DNA of 64,000 nucleotides from Sphingomonas sp. LaA6.9 (GCF_022601895.1 NZ_JAKVIO010000015.1:1-64000); one strand, 5' to 3'. Positions 1-9,849 are shown, numbered from the stretch's first letter. Notes: generated from the sequence alone by a model not told the origin. Numbers and translations: made by a program.

Positions 1-59
1 CAGCGTGATCAGCCCGGCCTGGCCGGAGATCGCCGTGACCGTCCCTGCGGACCTACACC

Positions 60-257
60 ATGGCGTGGGACACGATCGGGTTCGGCGTCCAAGAATTTAT
101 CCAGGCCGATGACGATGGGAAGCCCTGGCTCTTTCTGGTCAGGACACAAATCGCCGATGACGAGGCGATGAAGGACCTCACGAGAACTTACCTTCACATC
201 GAAGACAGCTTCGGCGTCCAATGCGATGGCTGGGGCTGCGTGGCGCAGGATGATTAG
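60..257 (+). CDS. Small hypothetical protein (65 aa)
   Basis: A 65-residue open frame that is acidic and rich in Asp, with a C-terminal half containing two Cys and several Trp (CDGWGC). No family is recognised. An overlapping open frame of 88 residues exists on the opposite strand, so the coding strand is not certain; the plus frame is preferred because its third codon positions are mostly G/C and the two following genes run in the same direction. No convincing ribosome binding site precedes the ATG. It could be the remnant of a larger gene. Confidence 0.3.
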   Translation: MAWDTIGFGVQEFIQADDDGKPWLFLVRTQIADDEAMKDLTRTYLHIEDSFGVQCDGWGCVAQDD

Positions 258-293
258 CGTGATGCCCAAAGCCACTGATCATTGGCGCCGTTG

Positions 294-692
294 ATGACAT
301 TCTGGGCCGCAATCACGCTCGTCCTCACTTTGGTCGGTGCTCCGCGGGCGGAAGCTGATCCGGCGACCGATCCTGAATGGATTGAAGTGGCCATCGCTGA
401 TGGCATCGAACTCCGCTTCCTTCCGCCTTGGGTAACAGATGCGGACTATCCTACTCATGCACGCCTTGAAGATGCCGAGGGAACAAGCGTCCTTCGACTG
501 AATGTCGCTGCGTCCGGGCAGATTATTAGCTGCATACCCGTGCAGTCATCGGGTTCACTCGACTTGGATGAACGTGCTTGCCTCCTTTACCGGCAGCGGG
601 CGAGGTTCGAACTGCGCGGGACGGCAAAACCGATCACCCTACACGCTCCCATGGTTTGGCGGCTGGAAGAGCCCCCTGTCCATGCCAAATAG
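294..692 (+). CDS. Secreted protein with TonB C-terminal-like domain
   Basis: A 132-residue protein with a hydrophobic N-terminal segment that reads as a signal peptide ending near ADA/EAD. The middle part (about residues 75-115) has the pattern of a TonB/TolA C-terminal domain: G-x-I-x-x-C-x-V-x-x-S-S-G-S-x-x-L-D-E-x-x-C-x-L followed by R-x-R-F. This pattern is typical of the small periplasmic 'energy transducer TonB'-like proteins common in sphingomonads, which lack the usual Pro-rich linker. A TTG four codons upstream (282) could also start the frame, but the ATG is closer to the hydrophobic segment. Binding partner and role are unknown. Confidence 0.6.
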   Translation: MTFWAAITLVLTLVGAPRAEADPATDPEWIEVAIADGIELRFLPPWVTDADYPTHARLEDAEGTSVLRLNVAASGQIISCIPVQSSGSLDLDERACLLYRQRARFELRGTAKPITLHAPMVWRLEEPPVHAK

Positions 693-714
693 ACGAGCCG
701 CCCATGGAGGTAGC

Positions 715-1062
715 ATGAAAATCATCAAGTTCGCCGTTTGCGTGTCATTCTGCGGGACAACCGCACCTGCGATTGCTCAAAGCATTCCCGACGATCTCCA
801 CTGCTTGGCACTCAGCAACAGTTTTTGGAAAAGCGCGACCGAAGAACCTGCGCGGGAAGGGGCTGCCAAAGCCTCGCTCTTCTACCTTGGCCGGCTGGAT
901 GCTCGCGCGGATCGGCAAGCGATCACGAATGCAATGCGCGCTCTAAGCCCAGCGATCGACCCCAAGACTGCCTCAGCTGAAATGAGCGCCTGCACTAACC
1001 GAATTACGCAGGCCGCGCAGGCCTTCCAAGCTTTAGGCAACGCGGCCTCGCTCGGAAAATAG
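715..1062 (+). CDS. Hypothetical secreted protein (115 aa)
   Basis: The ATG is preceded by GGAGG four bases upstream, which decides this start over an in-frame ATG-less extension reaching back to 502. Residues 1-21 form a clear signal peptide (MKIIKFAVCV... ending APAIAQ). The mature part of about 94 residues is helical, alanine-rich, with two Cys (LHCLAL and MSACTN) that could form a disulfide in the periplasm. It starts 22 bases after the TonB-like gene and is probably cotranscribed with it. The family is not recognised. Confidence 0.6.
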   Translation: MKIIKFAVCVSFCGTTAPAIAQSIPDDLHCLALSNSFWKSATEEPAREGAAKASLFYLGRLDARADRQAITNAMRALSPAIDPKTASAEMSACTNRITQAAQAFQALGNAASLGK

Positions 1063-1485
1063 CGCTTCCGCCGCCATAATCGTCGCAGCAGCGGCGAACG
1101 AAAGGGTCTCAACACAGGGAGGGGCACGATCTCAGCTACTTCCACAACGCTCTACACGGGTTCACTTGATCGAGGTTACGACGAATTGTGCTAACTCATT
1201 AAATTCGCTGGCTGGGCGGCAAATCGTTCTTTTCTGCCTGCAAAGTTGCCTTTCAAAAAGGTCGTAGCCGGGCCGTGGGACCGCGCCGACAAACGATGAA
1301 CGGATGGCGGGTTTCAGGTGAAACAAAGGGTGCGCTGAACGGCTTAAATGTCGGCGGCTCCTTCCTGGCGCCCGCCGAACGGGGGCAAGGCACCGTAGCC
1401 CGGGTTTCGACATTTTCTGCCCGCAAAGTGCCCCTTCGGCGTCGACCATAAGTTGACCATCGCGGGCAACGATAGCATTCCCCTA
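1063..1485. other. Intergenic stretch, no supportable gene
   Basis: About 420 bases between the small secreted protein and the truncated FGE gene. Short open frames exist on the minus strand but none has a start site, ribosome binding site or recognisable domain. The homology to FGE ends at about 1486, so this stretch is likely the DNA that replaced the 3' part of that gene. Confidence 0.5.
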
Positions 1486-2095
1486 CCCGTCCGCCATCGT
1501 GTTCGCGAACGGAAAGGCGCCCTGCCAGTAGTTCGCCAGCATCGCACCGTTGGGTGCCACTTCGTCGCCCCAAGCATAGTCAGCGCCCTCTAGCCCACCG
1601 CGCGCTGCGAACTCCCATTCGGCTTCGGTGGGGAGAGCTTTGCCGGCCCAGCGTGTATATGCCTCTGAATCCTCTTATGTGACGTGCACAACCGGATGAT
1701 CACCTAGCGCCTCGACCGTTGCTGCCAGGCCCAAGCGGTGTTCGCCAAGTGGCTCCCAGGCGAAAATCCCACCAGGCGACTTGCGCGAGATGCACGGGCC
1801 TCGACGGTGGCCCGAACACAAGCGAGCCTGGTTGCTTGAGCTCCGGAAGCATGCCGGGATAGTCACGGGGATCAGGTGCGAGTTCGGCTAAGGTGACGTG
1901 GCCCGTTTCTTCCACGAACTTCGCGAACTGGTCGTTGGTCACTGGTGTTCTGTCGATCCAGAACGGATCTACACGCACCCGGCGGACAGGAGATTCCTCT
2001 GGGTAGAACGTATCCGAGCCCATCGAAAAAGCGCCGCCCGGGACCAGCACAATGCAGGCCGGCTCTCCTGCGACTGTCAGGACCTGTGCCGTCAC
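1486..2095 (-). pseudogene. Broken formylglycine-generating enzyme (FGE/SUMF1 family) gene
   Basis: Reading from the GTG at 2095, the frame has the FGE N-terminal signature (VPGGAFSMGSD, then RRVRVDPFWIDRTPVTNDQF) and continues to WRTPLGPGS near 1730. There the frame is lost; the next part of the family pattern (DHPVVHV) continues in a neighbouring frame that meets a TAA at about 1674. Beyond that stop the same frame still encodes [26 protein letters not shown] and NYWQGAFPF, and then a TAG at 1483-1485, after which no similarity is seen. The C-terminal region with the catalytic cysteines of FGE is missing. The gene starts 10 bases after the sulfatase stop, so the two formed an operon. FGE converts the sulfatase active-site Cys to formylglycine; this copy cannot do so. 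Confidence 0.85.
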
Positions 2096-2105
2096 TCCGA
2101 ATATC

Positions 2106-4418
2106 CTACCGGTCGAACGTCACCGAAACCCGCCGTACATCGCCCTCGAACTCCCCGAAAGGCGTGCGATAATCCGTGACCGCCACGCCGATGTCGCGAC
2201 CAATATCGAGCGTCTCGGTCAGGCCCGCAGGACTTAGAAATGTCTCGCCCACTTGGCCCGAGGCCAGTTCCACATCGCCCTGCAGGATTGCAACGCGTCC
2301 GCCCTTGCCCGGCCCTTCCGCATCGAACCGCAGCCGCAGCTTGGACGATCCCGCTTGCAACGGCTCCTTTGCCGCGATCCGATAGACGTGGTTCGGGTGC
2401 GTCGAGCGGGCGTAGACGAACACCGGTCGCCCTTGCTCGAGGAACAGGCTGAAGCCGGCGAAGTGGCTGCCGACTGCCATGACAACGCCGGACGCGTCCG
2501 GCTTGGCTGGAGCGATGTCCGCCTCGATCATGTAGGACCGGCCCGCCCAGATGGGAGTGCGAATCGCCGTTATGCTGACGTTCTTGCCCCAGAAATCGTA
2601 ACGTTTGCGCATTTCAGGGCGGATCAAGGTTCGCGCCGCACCAAACCGCGTCTCGATCGGAAAGACATTGTTGCGTTCGGCTTCGCGCTGCCAGATCGCT
2701 GCAATCTCCTGTGTCAGCTTAGGGTTGGCGGCCGCCACATCCGTGGACTGCGAAAAGTCGCGGCGCAGGTCATAGAGTGCCCATTCGCCCATGTGGCGCG
2801 GCCCGGCCGGCGAGACCTTATCCCACGGCACGCGGCCGGTATCGCGCGAGGCAAACCAGCCATTGTGGTAAAGCCCGAGCATGCCCGTGAGTTCGAAATA
2901 CTGGGTTCGTGGGCGTTCGGACTGGCACCGCGACAGACTTGGCACGAGGCTCTGACCGTCGATAGGCTTCTGCGCCGCGCCGTTCACCACACTGGGCGCC
3001 GGCACTCCGACCGCCTGATAGATAGTTGGCGCCACATCAACGACGTGACCGAACTCGCCGCAGATCGCTCCGGCATTTGCGACCTTGCCGCGCCAACTGA
3101 CGATCATGCCGTTGCGAATGGCGCCCAACATGGAGGGATTCTGCTTCACCCAGCGGAGCGGCGTGTTCATCGCCCAGGCCCATCCGACAGGATAGTTTGC
3201 GTAAGTGCGGGGTCCACCCAGGCGATCAATGTTCGCGGCCAGCCAGCTTGGATCTTCCTTAAGACCGTTGATGTGCTGGAGTTCGTTAATCGTGCCGGGA
3301 GGACCGGCTTCGCCACTCGCGCCGTTGTCGCCCTGGATGACCATGACGACCGTGTTGTCGAGCTGTCCCATTCGCTCGAGCTCTGCCATCACGCTGCCGA
3401 ACTGCTCGTCCTGATAGGCGAGCTGCGCCGCGGCGACCTCCATGGTACGACTCGCAAACGCCTTTTCCTGCGTGCTCAGCGCATCCCAGGCCGGGATTTC
3501 AGCGGGACGCGGCGTGAGCCTGGTGCCCTTGGGGACTACCCCGGCCCGGAGTTGACGCCGCAAGCTTTCCTCGCGAAGCCGGTCCCATCCTTGGTCGAAC
3601 TTGCCGCGAAAGCGAGCGATGTACTCGGGCGGGGCCTGGTGAGGCGCGTGGGTGGAGCCGGGAGCGTAATAGACGAAGAACGGCTTGTCTGGCGCCGCCG
3701 CCTTTTGATTGTGAACCCAATCAATGATGTCGTCGGCGAGCCGCTTCTCGAGCATGCGGCCCTTGCCTTCGGCCGGATCGACGCGATTGGTCCCGCGGTA
3801 CAGGTTCGGATTAAATTGATCGGAGTCGCCCGCGACGATGCCGTAGAAGTATTCGAAGCCAAGGCCGGTTGGCCAGTGATCGAACGATCCGGCCGCGCTA
3901 TCGTCACCGTTCGGAAGGTTGTGGTGCTTGCCGAACATTGCGGTGCTGTAGCCGTTGAGACGCAGCACCTGCGCGATCGTTGCAGTCTCGGGCGCGATCC
4001 CCCCGGTATAGCCCGGAAATCCCGTCGGAGTGTCGCTGAGATGCCCCACGCCGGTGTTGTGATGATTGCGACCGGTCAGCAGGGCAGCGCGCGTGGGCGA
4101 ACATATCCCCGTCGTATGAAAGCGATTGTAGCGCTGTCCGTGCGCCGCCAGCCGGTCGAAGTTGGGTGTCGGCACCGGCCCGCCGAACCCGCTGGACATG
4201 GCAAAACCGACGTCATCGGACATGAACAACAGGACGTTGGGCGCGCCCTGAGGTGGCTGAACGGGGCGCTGGCTCGGCAGCTTTGCGTCGAGCAGGTTCT
4301 CCGCGATAGTGCCGCCAGACGGTGCAGACCGCATGGGCAGCACCGTCCGGTTCTGGGCAAGAAGCGGCGTGCTTACCGCCAATGCGATGGAGGATGACAG
4401 CAAGAGACGGAATTCCAT
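2106..4418 (-). CDS. Arylsulfatase (type I, formylglycine-dependent)
   Basis: A 770-residue secreted sulfatase. Residues 1-22 form a signal peptide (ending TPLLAQ). The alkaline-phosphatase-like fold starts at about residue 58 with a metal-binding Asp pair (MSDDVG), and the family signature CSPTRAALLTGR begins at Cys106, the residue that must be oxidised to formylglycine. Further family motifs are GKHHNL (about 170) and GDNGAS (about 370). It hydrolyses sulfate esters in the periplasm or outside; the substrate cannot be told from the sequence. It starts 10 bases after the TetR gene and is followed at once by the broken FGE gene, so maturation must depend on an FGE elsewhere in the genome. The long opposite-strand frame over this gene is a high-GC shadow. 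Confidence 0.93.
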   Translation of the reverse strand: MEFRLLLSSSIALAVSTPLLAQNRTVLPMRSAPSGGTIAENLLDAKLPSQRPVQPPQGAPNVLLFMSDDVGFAMSSGFGGPVPTPNFDRLAAHGQRYNRFHTTGICSPTRAALLTGRNHHNTGVGHLSDTPTGFPGYTGGIAPETATIAQVLRLNGYSTAMFGKHHNLPNGDDSAAGSFDHWPTGLGFEYFYGIVAGDSDQFNPNLYRGTNRVDPAEGKGRMLEKRLADDIIDWVHNQKAAAPDKPFFVYYAPGSTHAPHQAPPEYIARFRGKFDQGWDRLREESLRRQLRAGVVPKGTRLTPRPAEIPAWDALSTQEKAFASRTMEVAAAQLAYQDEQFGSVMAELERMGQLDNTVVMVIQGDNGASGEAGPPGTINELQHINGLKEDPSWLAANIDRLGGPRTYANYPVGWAWAMNTPLRWVKQNPSMLGAIRNGMIVSWRGKVANAGAICGEFGHVVDVAPTIYQAVGVPAPSVVNGAAQKPIDGQSLVPSLSRCQSERPRTQYFELTGMLGLYHNGWFASRDTGRVPWDKVSPAGPRHMGEWALYDLRRDFSQSTDVAAANPKLTQEIAAIWQREAERNNVFPIETRFGAARTLIRPEMRKRYDFWGKNVSITAIRTPIWAGRSYMIEADIAPAKPDASGVVMAVGSHFAGFSLFLEQGRPVFVYARSTHPNHVYRIAAKEPLQAGSSKLRLRFDAEGPGKGGRVAILQGDVELASGQVGETFLSPAGLTETLDIGRDIGVAVTDYRTPFGEFEGDVRRVSVTFDR

Positions 4419-4428
4419 TGTAACGTCC

Positions 4429-5079
4429 TCAGTCGATTTTACTTGAGATCACGGGTGCTGCTAGCCCCGCGGTGGCCATGGCCAGAGCGGTGTCGAAAAC
4501 AGATCGCGTTTCGCCCGTTGCGTCGTCCCGCTGGTCTGCGATTTGAAGGGCGGAGACGATCAGGGCCATGGCCAAGCGAAGTCGAATGCGAACTTCATTT
4601 GATGTGGCCGACGCTGAACCATTCTCAAGCGAAGCAGTGATCTGTTGTATCAGGGCGGCGGTTTCGGGGAAGTCGGCTTCCACCTGTCCGCGGGTGGATA
4701 TCAGGCCTGAACGCTCGATCGCGGCGACGAAGCGGGCATACGAATGGCGCCCTTCTCGATCTGTCTGCTCGAACAATGGCTGTGCAAAGGCGCGTACCAG
4801 GACTGCCAGATCGTCGGCTTGCCCCATCGATATTGCTTCACCGAGCAATTCACCGCGCCGTCGATCTATTTCGGGCAGTCGATGACGGTACACCGCCTCA
4901 ACCAGTGCCTCTTTCTTGCCGAAGTAGTAGGCGACCACGTTCGTGTTCGAAGATCCGATCGCAGCAGCCAGTTGGCGCGTTGACACGCCTTCCACGCCAA
5001 GCGAACCAAAAAGCGACTCTGCCGCCTCGATCAACGCGAGGCTAGTCGTTTCCCGCCGTGGGTCGTGTCGAGTGCGCAC
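4429..5079 (-). CDS. TetR/AcrR family transcriptional regulator
   Basis: A 216-residue protein with an N-terminal TetR-type helix-turn-helix (about residues 12-58: ALIEAAESLFGSLG, then VSTRQLAAAIG and YYFGKKEALVEAVY) and a longer helical ligand-binding C-terminal domain. It is the first gene of a minus-strand unit followed 10 bases later by the sulfatase, so it probably regulates its own operon in response to the sulfatase substrate or a product. The operator should lie just above 5079; no clean palindrome was found there by eye. Confidence 0.9.
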   Translation of the reverse strand: MRTRHDPRRETTSLALIEAAESLFGSLGVEGVSTRQLAAAIGSSNTNVVAYYFGKKEALVEAVYRHRLPEIDRRRGELLGEAISMGQADDLAVLVRAFAQPLFEQTDREGRHSYARFVAAIERSGLISTRGQVEADFPETAALIQQITASLENGSASATSNEVRIRLRLAMALIVSALQIADQRDDATGETRSVFDTALAMATAGLAAPVISSKID

Positions 5080-5522
5080 CGGTCCGCCATGCTGCCAAAG
5101 AAGTGTATCTAAGGCGATTGCCTCAGTTTCGTCAAGAAGGCAGAAGGCGAGCCTTTTGAGGCTGGAAAAATACAGAGGCTTAGAACGGCTCTTCTTGCGG
5201 AGATGCAGCTGTTTGCGGACCCGTCAACACGCGGCCAGATTCTGCCGTCATACCGTGCAGATCGGGTAAACGCGGAATGTCGGCTCTGTGATACAAGTTG
5301 CCGTTGGGCACGTCGCTGGGAACGACTTCTTTCTCCCAATCCCGGGCGATCACGTCAGCGTAGCCACGAGATGAACGAAGGGCGGCTATCGGGAGGTGAG
5401 TTTTGATCTGCGAACGGCCGCTTTGTCGGCGGATGCGGCCGATGACATGGCCGAAGCAGCGGACGCCAGTTACTGGTGGTGGGGCGATCTCACGCGGCCA
5501 ACAGTGCCAAAAGAGGCTCTGT
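5080..5522. other. Intergenic stretch, promoter of the tetR-sulfatase unit
   Basis: About 440 bases between the TetR start and the detached 3' end of vapC. It must hold the tetR promoter. A minus-strand open frame (down to 5180) runs through it but has no credible start and no recognisable domain, so it is not called as a gene. Confidence 0.5.
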
Positions 5523-5581
5523 TCATGCCAGCAGTTGCGTCGGCACGCCGAGCGTTGGCCCAGCCTCAGCAAGCTTTCGGT

Positions 5582-5602
5582 CTAGGGCGGATCGACATTC
5601 AG
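5582..5602 (+). repeat. IS left terminal inverted repeat plus CTAG target copy
   Basis: CTAG (5582-5585) followed by GGGCGGATCGACATTCAG. The complement of the same 21 bases is at 6416-6436. Bases outside differ, which fixes the boundary. Confidence 0.93.
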
Positions 5603-6377
5603 CGTAGCCAGATCATGGCTGCGGCGAGGTGAACGAAGCCAGAGAAGTGGACGGTGCGCCGGTCGTAGCGTGTGGCGAAGCGTCGAAAGTGCTTGAAACG
5701 GTTGAAGCAGCGCTCGATGCGATTGCGCTGTTTGTAGGCGGCGTCATCGTGCGGGATGAGGATTTTACGCGTGCGGTTGGAAGGGATCACCGCCTCGGCG
5801 CCCATGCCAGCGATGATCGCGCGTAACGCATTGCTGTCATAGGCTTTATCGGCGAGTACGGCATCGCCGGCCTGGCCTTCGAGCAAGGCTGGCGCCTGGG
5901 TGACGTCGCCAACCTGACCGGCGGTGATGATAAGCCGCAAGGGCCGGCCGAGCGCGTCGGCGAGCATGTGGATCTTGGTGGTCAGTCCGCCTCGGGAACG
6001 CCCCAGCGCCTGATCCTTGGCCCCCCTTTTCCGCTCGCCGCCTGCTGGTGAGCGCGGACGATGGTGCTGTCGAGCATCAGATATTTATTGTCCCGATCAG
6101 CGGTCAGCGCTTCGAACACCCGCTCCCACACGCCCGCATGGCACCAGCGGCTGAAACGGCGATGCACTGTTCGCCACTTGCCATAGCGCTCCGGCAGGTC
6201 ACGCCAATGCGCCCCCGATCGCAACACCCACAAACATCCATTCACGAACAATCGGTTATCCGAGCCCGTCCGCCCCGGGTCCGTCGCCTTGCCCGGCAAC
6301 AATTGCGCGATCTTCGACCATTGCGCCTCGCTCAATTCGTATCGCTTGATCCCCATCACATGCTCCGTGCTCAACAC
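5599..6377 (-). CDS. IS5-family transposase made by -1 frameshifting
   Basis: The first frame (6377-5982) encodes 131 residues starting MLSTEHVMGIKRYELSEAQW with the usual IS5 N-terminal part (LPGKATDPGRTGSDNR, WVLRSGAHWRDLPERYGKW) and the first catalytic Asp in LMLDSTIVRAHQQAA. The second frame carries the rest (LTTKIHMLADALGRPL, LADKAYDSNALR with the second Asp, and the Y-x2-R-x3-E-type motif in YKQRNRIERCFNRFKHFRR). The span of 779 bases becomes a multiple of three only with a -1 shift, giving a 259-residue DDE transposase. It catalyses cut-and-paste of the element. Confidence 0.9.
6021..6030 (-). promoter_or_regulatory. Predicted -1 frameshift site in the transposase
   Basis: On the coding strand this is AAAAGGGGGG followed by CCAAGG. 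In the zero frame it reads GGA AAA GGG GGG CCA; one step back gives GCC AAG GAT CAG, which continues the conserved transposase (AKDQALGRSRGG). The homopolymer run is the expected slippery sequence. Confidence 0.75.
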
Positions 6378-6415
6378 GCAACCCTATGAATCAGCAGTTA
6401 CGCGCTTTGGGAATC

Positions 6416-6436
6416 CTGAATGTCGATCCGCCCTAG
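6416..6436 (-). repeat. IS right terminal inverted repeat plus CTAG target copy
   Basis: Exact reverse complement of 5582-5602, ending with CTAG (6433-6436). The repeat reads into vapC as the codons for LGRIDIQ. Confidence 0.93.
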
Positions 6437-6798
6437 CGTATGGACCGTGGCGCCATGCTCTGAGGCAGTCGCGAGATGGAGCGCGTCACCAGCACGAAGG
6501 CCGAGGGTATGGTGATCCGCAAATTTCGCGGCCGTCCTGAAATGCCCACCGGTGACCGGCAACACGGCGAAACTTTCAGCCACCAGCTTGTTGAACGTCG
6601 CGAGCGCTGCTGCACGTTGCTCCAGATTGATCTGCCCGGTCCGCAACTTGATCGCCATGGCGGATGACATCTCGGTGATGGTCCAGTCGCTGACCAGTAG
6701 TTGCTCGGGATCTTGCTCCGCCAGCCAGCGCTGGATACGCGACGTCGTCGCTTCGTTGGACAGCGCAGCGACGATCAACGACGTATCAAGATAGATCA

Positions 6799-7567
<769 letters not shown>

Positions 7568-8161
7568 ATGCGTGTTGCTGATAGAACAATATCTATAAGT
7601 GACTTCCGCAGGCTTGGAGCGCTCGAGATTTACGAACCCGCAGCGCTGGCGGCATTCGCGGTTTCGAAGGAGCCGAAAAAGGGCGAGCGCAAGGAGGTCA
7701 TCTCCGACGATCTTAGTTTCCGGATCGAGGATCTTTTTGCGTCCAGGACGAAGTTTCTCCGCCTGTTATGGCTCGCCCGACGACCGGGCGTGCTGCCAAT
7801 GGCGCTGATGCACCGCTTCGGCCTCGCAATCGCGCAGCGGACCGTTGGCAAGCTGCTTGAAGAAGGTGCGCTCAACGATATCCGCGTGACCGCGGCGCTT
7901 GCTGCGCAGGCAGCGTTCCTCGACGGCCAGCAGCACGCCGCCTCGGTCCACGCGCTGCGCGCAGCGGTGCACCAGGCGATCCAGGATCATAGTCTCTATG
8001 GCAGCAATCGCGCGGCCGACGGCTGCGCGATCGTCCATGCCGCGCTCGATCCGGACGGACATGAAGCCGGCGCCGAGGCGGCATATTTTTATTTGCAGCT
8101 CTTTCCCAAGGACGAGAACTGGCTGCGCGCTGAATTGCTCGCGCTCGTCCGCAACTGCTGA
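7568..8161 (+). CDS. Hypothetical protein (197 aa), first gene of LamG unit
   Basis: A 197-residue soluble protein without signal peptide or membrane segment. A GGAG eight bases before the ATG supports the start. The first 75 residues are mixed and charged (ISDFRRLGALEIYEP, then KEPKKGERKEVISDDLSFRIEDLF); the rest is helical and rich in alanine, with a C-terminal YFYLQLFPKDENWLRAELLA. No family is recognised. It is followed 92 bases later by the triple tail-collar gene and then the giant LamG gene, all in the same direction, so it is probably part of one system; a chaperone or regulator role is only a guess. Confidence 0.7.
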   Translation: MRVADRTISISDFRRLGALEIYEPAALAAFAVSKEPKKGERKEVISDDLSFRIEDLFASRTKFLRLLWLARRPGVLPMALMHRFGLAIAQRTVGKLLEEGALNDIRVTAALAAQAAFLDGQQHAASVHALRAAVHQAIQDHSLYGSNRAADGCAIVHAALDPDGHEAGAEAAYFYLQLFPKDENWLRAELLALVRNC

Positions 8162-8253
8162 ACACGCACCACCCGCAAGTCTGAATTCAACGGCCCGGCT
8201 GCGGCGTTATCCGCTGCCCGGAGTTTCCGCGCGCGCGGATCAAGGAGGTCGAA

Positions 8254-9849
8254 ATGGCTCAAGTAGACATGAAGGGGGATGTGCCGGTTGGTGCGATCGT
8301 GCCCTTTTTCGGGGAAGTGCCCATGTCCGTCAAAGATGCAGGGTGGCTGATATGTGACGGCACGCCACTCCTTCAGGCGGACTGGCCGGATCTGTCAGCA
8401 GCGATAGGCCAGGCCTTCGGCTTCACCTCCAAGGACGTGGATTTCTGCCTCCCCGATCTGCGCGGTGTCTTTCTGCGCACCATTGACGCAGGGGCGGGGC
8501 GCGATCCCGGCGTGAAGGATCGCATGGCGTCCGGACCCGACCATAGCGGCGCCACCGGCGATCTGGTCGGCAGCATTCAGTTCGATGCCACGCGATTGCC
8601 GCGCAACACCGCGTTCTCGATCAAGGGCAAGCTCGCCATGGGCCATAACACGACGCATGGCGGATGCAGCGACAGCAATCGGATCAACTACAAGAGCGCT
8701 TCGACCGATCGCCCGTTCGAGGGCGGGGATGCGGAGAGCCGGCCAGCCAATCTCAGTGGCAATTATCTGATCAAGGCCAGGCCGAACATCAAAAGCAACG
8801 CCGCAATCGGGCAGATCCCGATCGGTGCCGCAATCGCGCTGCCGCTCAAGCCGGGCGAGGATACACCCGTCGATGATTTCTGGCGCTATTGCGACGGACA
8901 GACATTCATCGCCGCCAAGGGCAGTACCTTCTACCGCCTGTTCGAAATGATTGGCCAGGCCAATGGCGGCGTGAAGGGAGAACCCGGCGAAGCGCAGAGA
9001 TTTGCGGCTCCTGATTTGCGGGGCCTGTTCGTGCGCGGACACACCGGTCTGCGCGACGGTCCCCGATTTGATCCCGATCGCAACGAGCGCGAAACACCGC
9101 GTCCCGATCTCGATATGGCAGGCAATGCCGGGAATCTTGTCGGCTCCTATGAAGGATGGGCGACGAGCGCAGCCAGGTCGCCGGGATTATCAATCCCGAT
9201 CCATTCCTATCCCTTTGACGCGACGAGCGGCTATCAAAGCGGGCTTGCGACAGCGGCCTCGCACAAGGGCGATAGCAAGTCCTTCGATGTCGGCGGCGGC
9301 GATGCCGAGACGCGCCCCATTTCGATGTCGGTGGAGTGGTTCGTCCGCTTCATGTCGTCGGGCGATCAATCGAAGCCAGGCGAGGAGTTGCCGCTTTGCA
9401 CCGTCGTTGCCGCAGCGACGATCGAGGAACTCGAAAAATGGCGCCCCTGTGACGGCCGAACGCTGCTGATCACCGAATTCGAGCCGCTTTTCAAGATCCT
9501 GGGGACCCGTTTCGGTGGTGACGGCACCACGAATTTCTGCCTTCCCGATATGCGCGGACGCTTCTTGCGTGGGGCGGGTGACCCCGCCATGACCTATCCG
9601 CGACCACGCGGACAGCCGGCGATCGAGGCCGGCACGGTTCAGGACGATACGACGGCTGCCCCGTCCAAACCATTCAAGGTGACGCTTGCCAACTGGCCCG
9701 GCGAAAGCACGTCCGATGTCATCGACTATGGCACGGGCTACGAACTCCTGAAGCTGGAGAGCGAGAAGACGGTCGATGCGACGGGCGGTGAGGCCGAGAC
9801 GCGGCCGATCAACGTCTATGTCCAGCATCTGATCAAGGTTCGGCTCTGA
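8254..9849 (+). CDS. Triple phage tail-collar domain protein
   Basis: A 531-residue protein with three tail-collar (microcystin-dependent protein/MdpB-like) modules at about residues 12-80, 189-270 and 377-440. Each has the pattern 'P-C/ICDG-x-x-L...F-C/A-x-PDLRG-x-F-L/V-R-x': LICDGTPLL with CLPDLRGVFLRT, YCDGQTFI with APDLRGLFVRG, and PCDGRTLLI with CLPDMRGRFLRG. Each module ends with a conserved tail such as ETRPINVYVQHLIKV. AAGGAGG stands just before the ATG. There is no signal peptide. Collar domains form trimeric receptor-binding parts of phage tail fibres and also occur in non-phage bacterial proteins. Here no other tail genes are present. It precedes the giant LamG gene by 78 bases and is probably cotranscribed with it. 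Confidence 0.85.
   Translation: MAQVDMKGDVPVGAIVPFFGEVPMSVKDAGWLICDGTPLLQADWPDLSAAIGQAFGFTSKDVDFCLPDLRGVFLRTIDAGAGRDPGVKDRMASGPDHSGATGDLVGSIQFDATRLPRNTAFSIKGKLAMGHNTTHGGCSDSNRINYKSASTDRPFEGGDAESRPANLSGNYLIKARPNIKSNAAIGQIPIGAAIALPLKPGEDTPVDDFWRYCDGQTFIAAKGSTFYRLFEMIGQANGGVKGEPGEAQRFAAPDLRGLFVRGHTGLRDGPRFDPDRNERETPRPDLDMAGNAGNLVGSYEGWATSAARSPGLSIPIHSYPFDATSGYQSGLATAASHKGDSKSFDVGGGDAETRPISMSVEWFVRFMSSGDQSKPGEELPLCTVVAAATIEELEKWRPCDGRTLLITEFEPLFKILGTRFGGDGTTNFCLPDMRGRFLRGAGDPAMTYPRPRGQPAIEAGTVQDDTTAAPSKPFKVTLANWPGESTSDVIDYGTGYELLKLESEKTVDATGGEAETRPINVYVQHLIKVRL

Larger units (their letters stand above)
5586..6432 (-). mobile_element. IS5-family element (IS427-group-like), 847 bp
   Basis: The element is bounded by perfect inverted repeats (GGGCGGATCGACATTCAG and its complement) and flanked on both sides by CTAG, the duplicated target. 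It carries a two-frame transposase joined by a predicted -1 frameshift. The transposase stop lies inside the left inverted repeat, as is common in this group. The perfect ends and clean reading frames suggest a recent insertion. Confidence 0.93.

Noticed and set aside
2253-4397. 714-residue open frame opposite the sulfatase
   Set aside because: It lies wholly over the sulfatase, has no domain, and such long antisense frames are common in high-GC genes.
5180-5572. 130-residue minus-strand frame between tetR and the IS
   Set aside because: Overlaps the detached vapC 3' end in another frame and has no recognisable domain.
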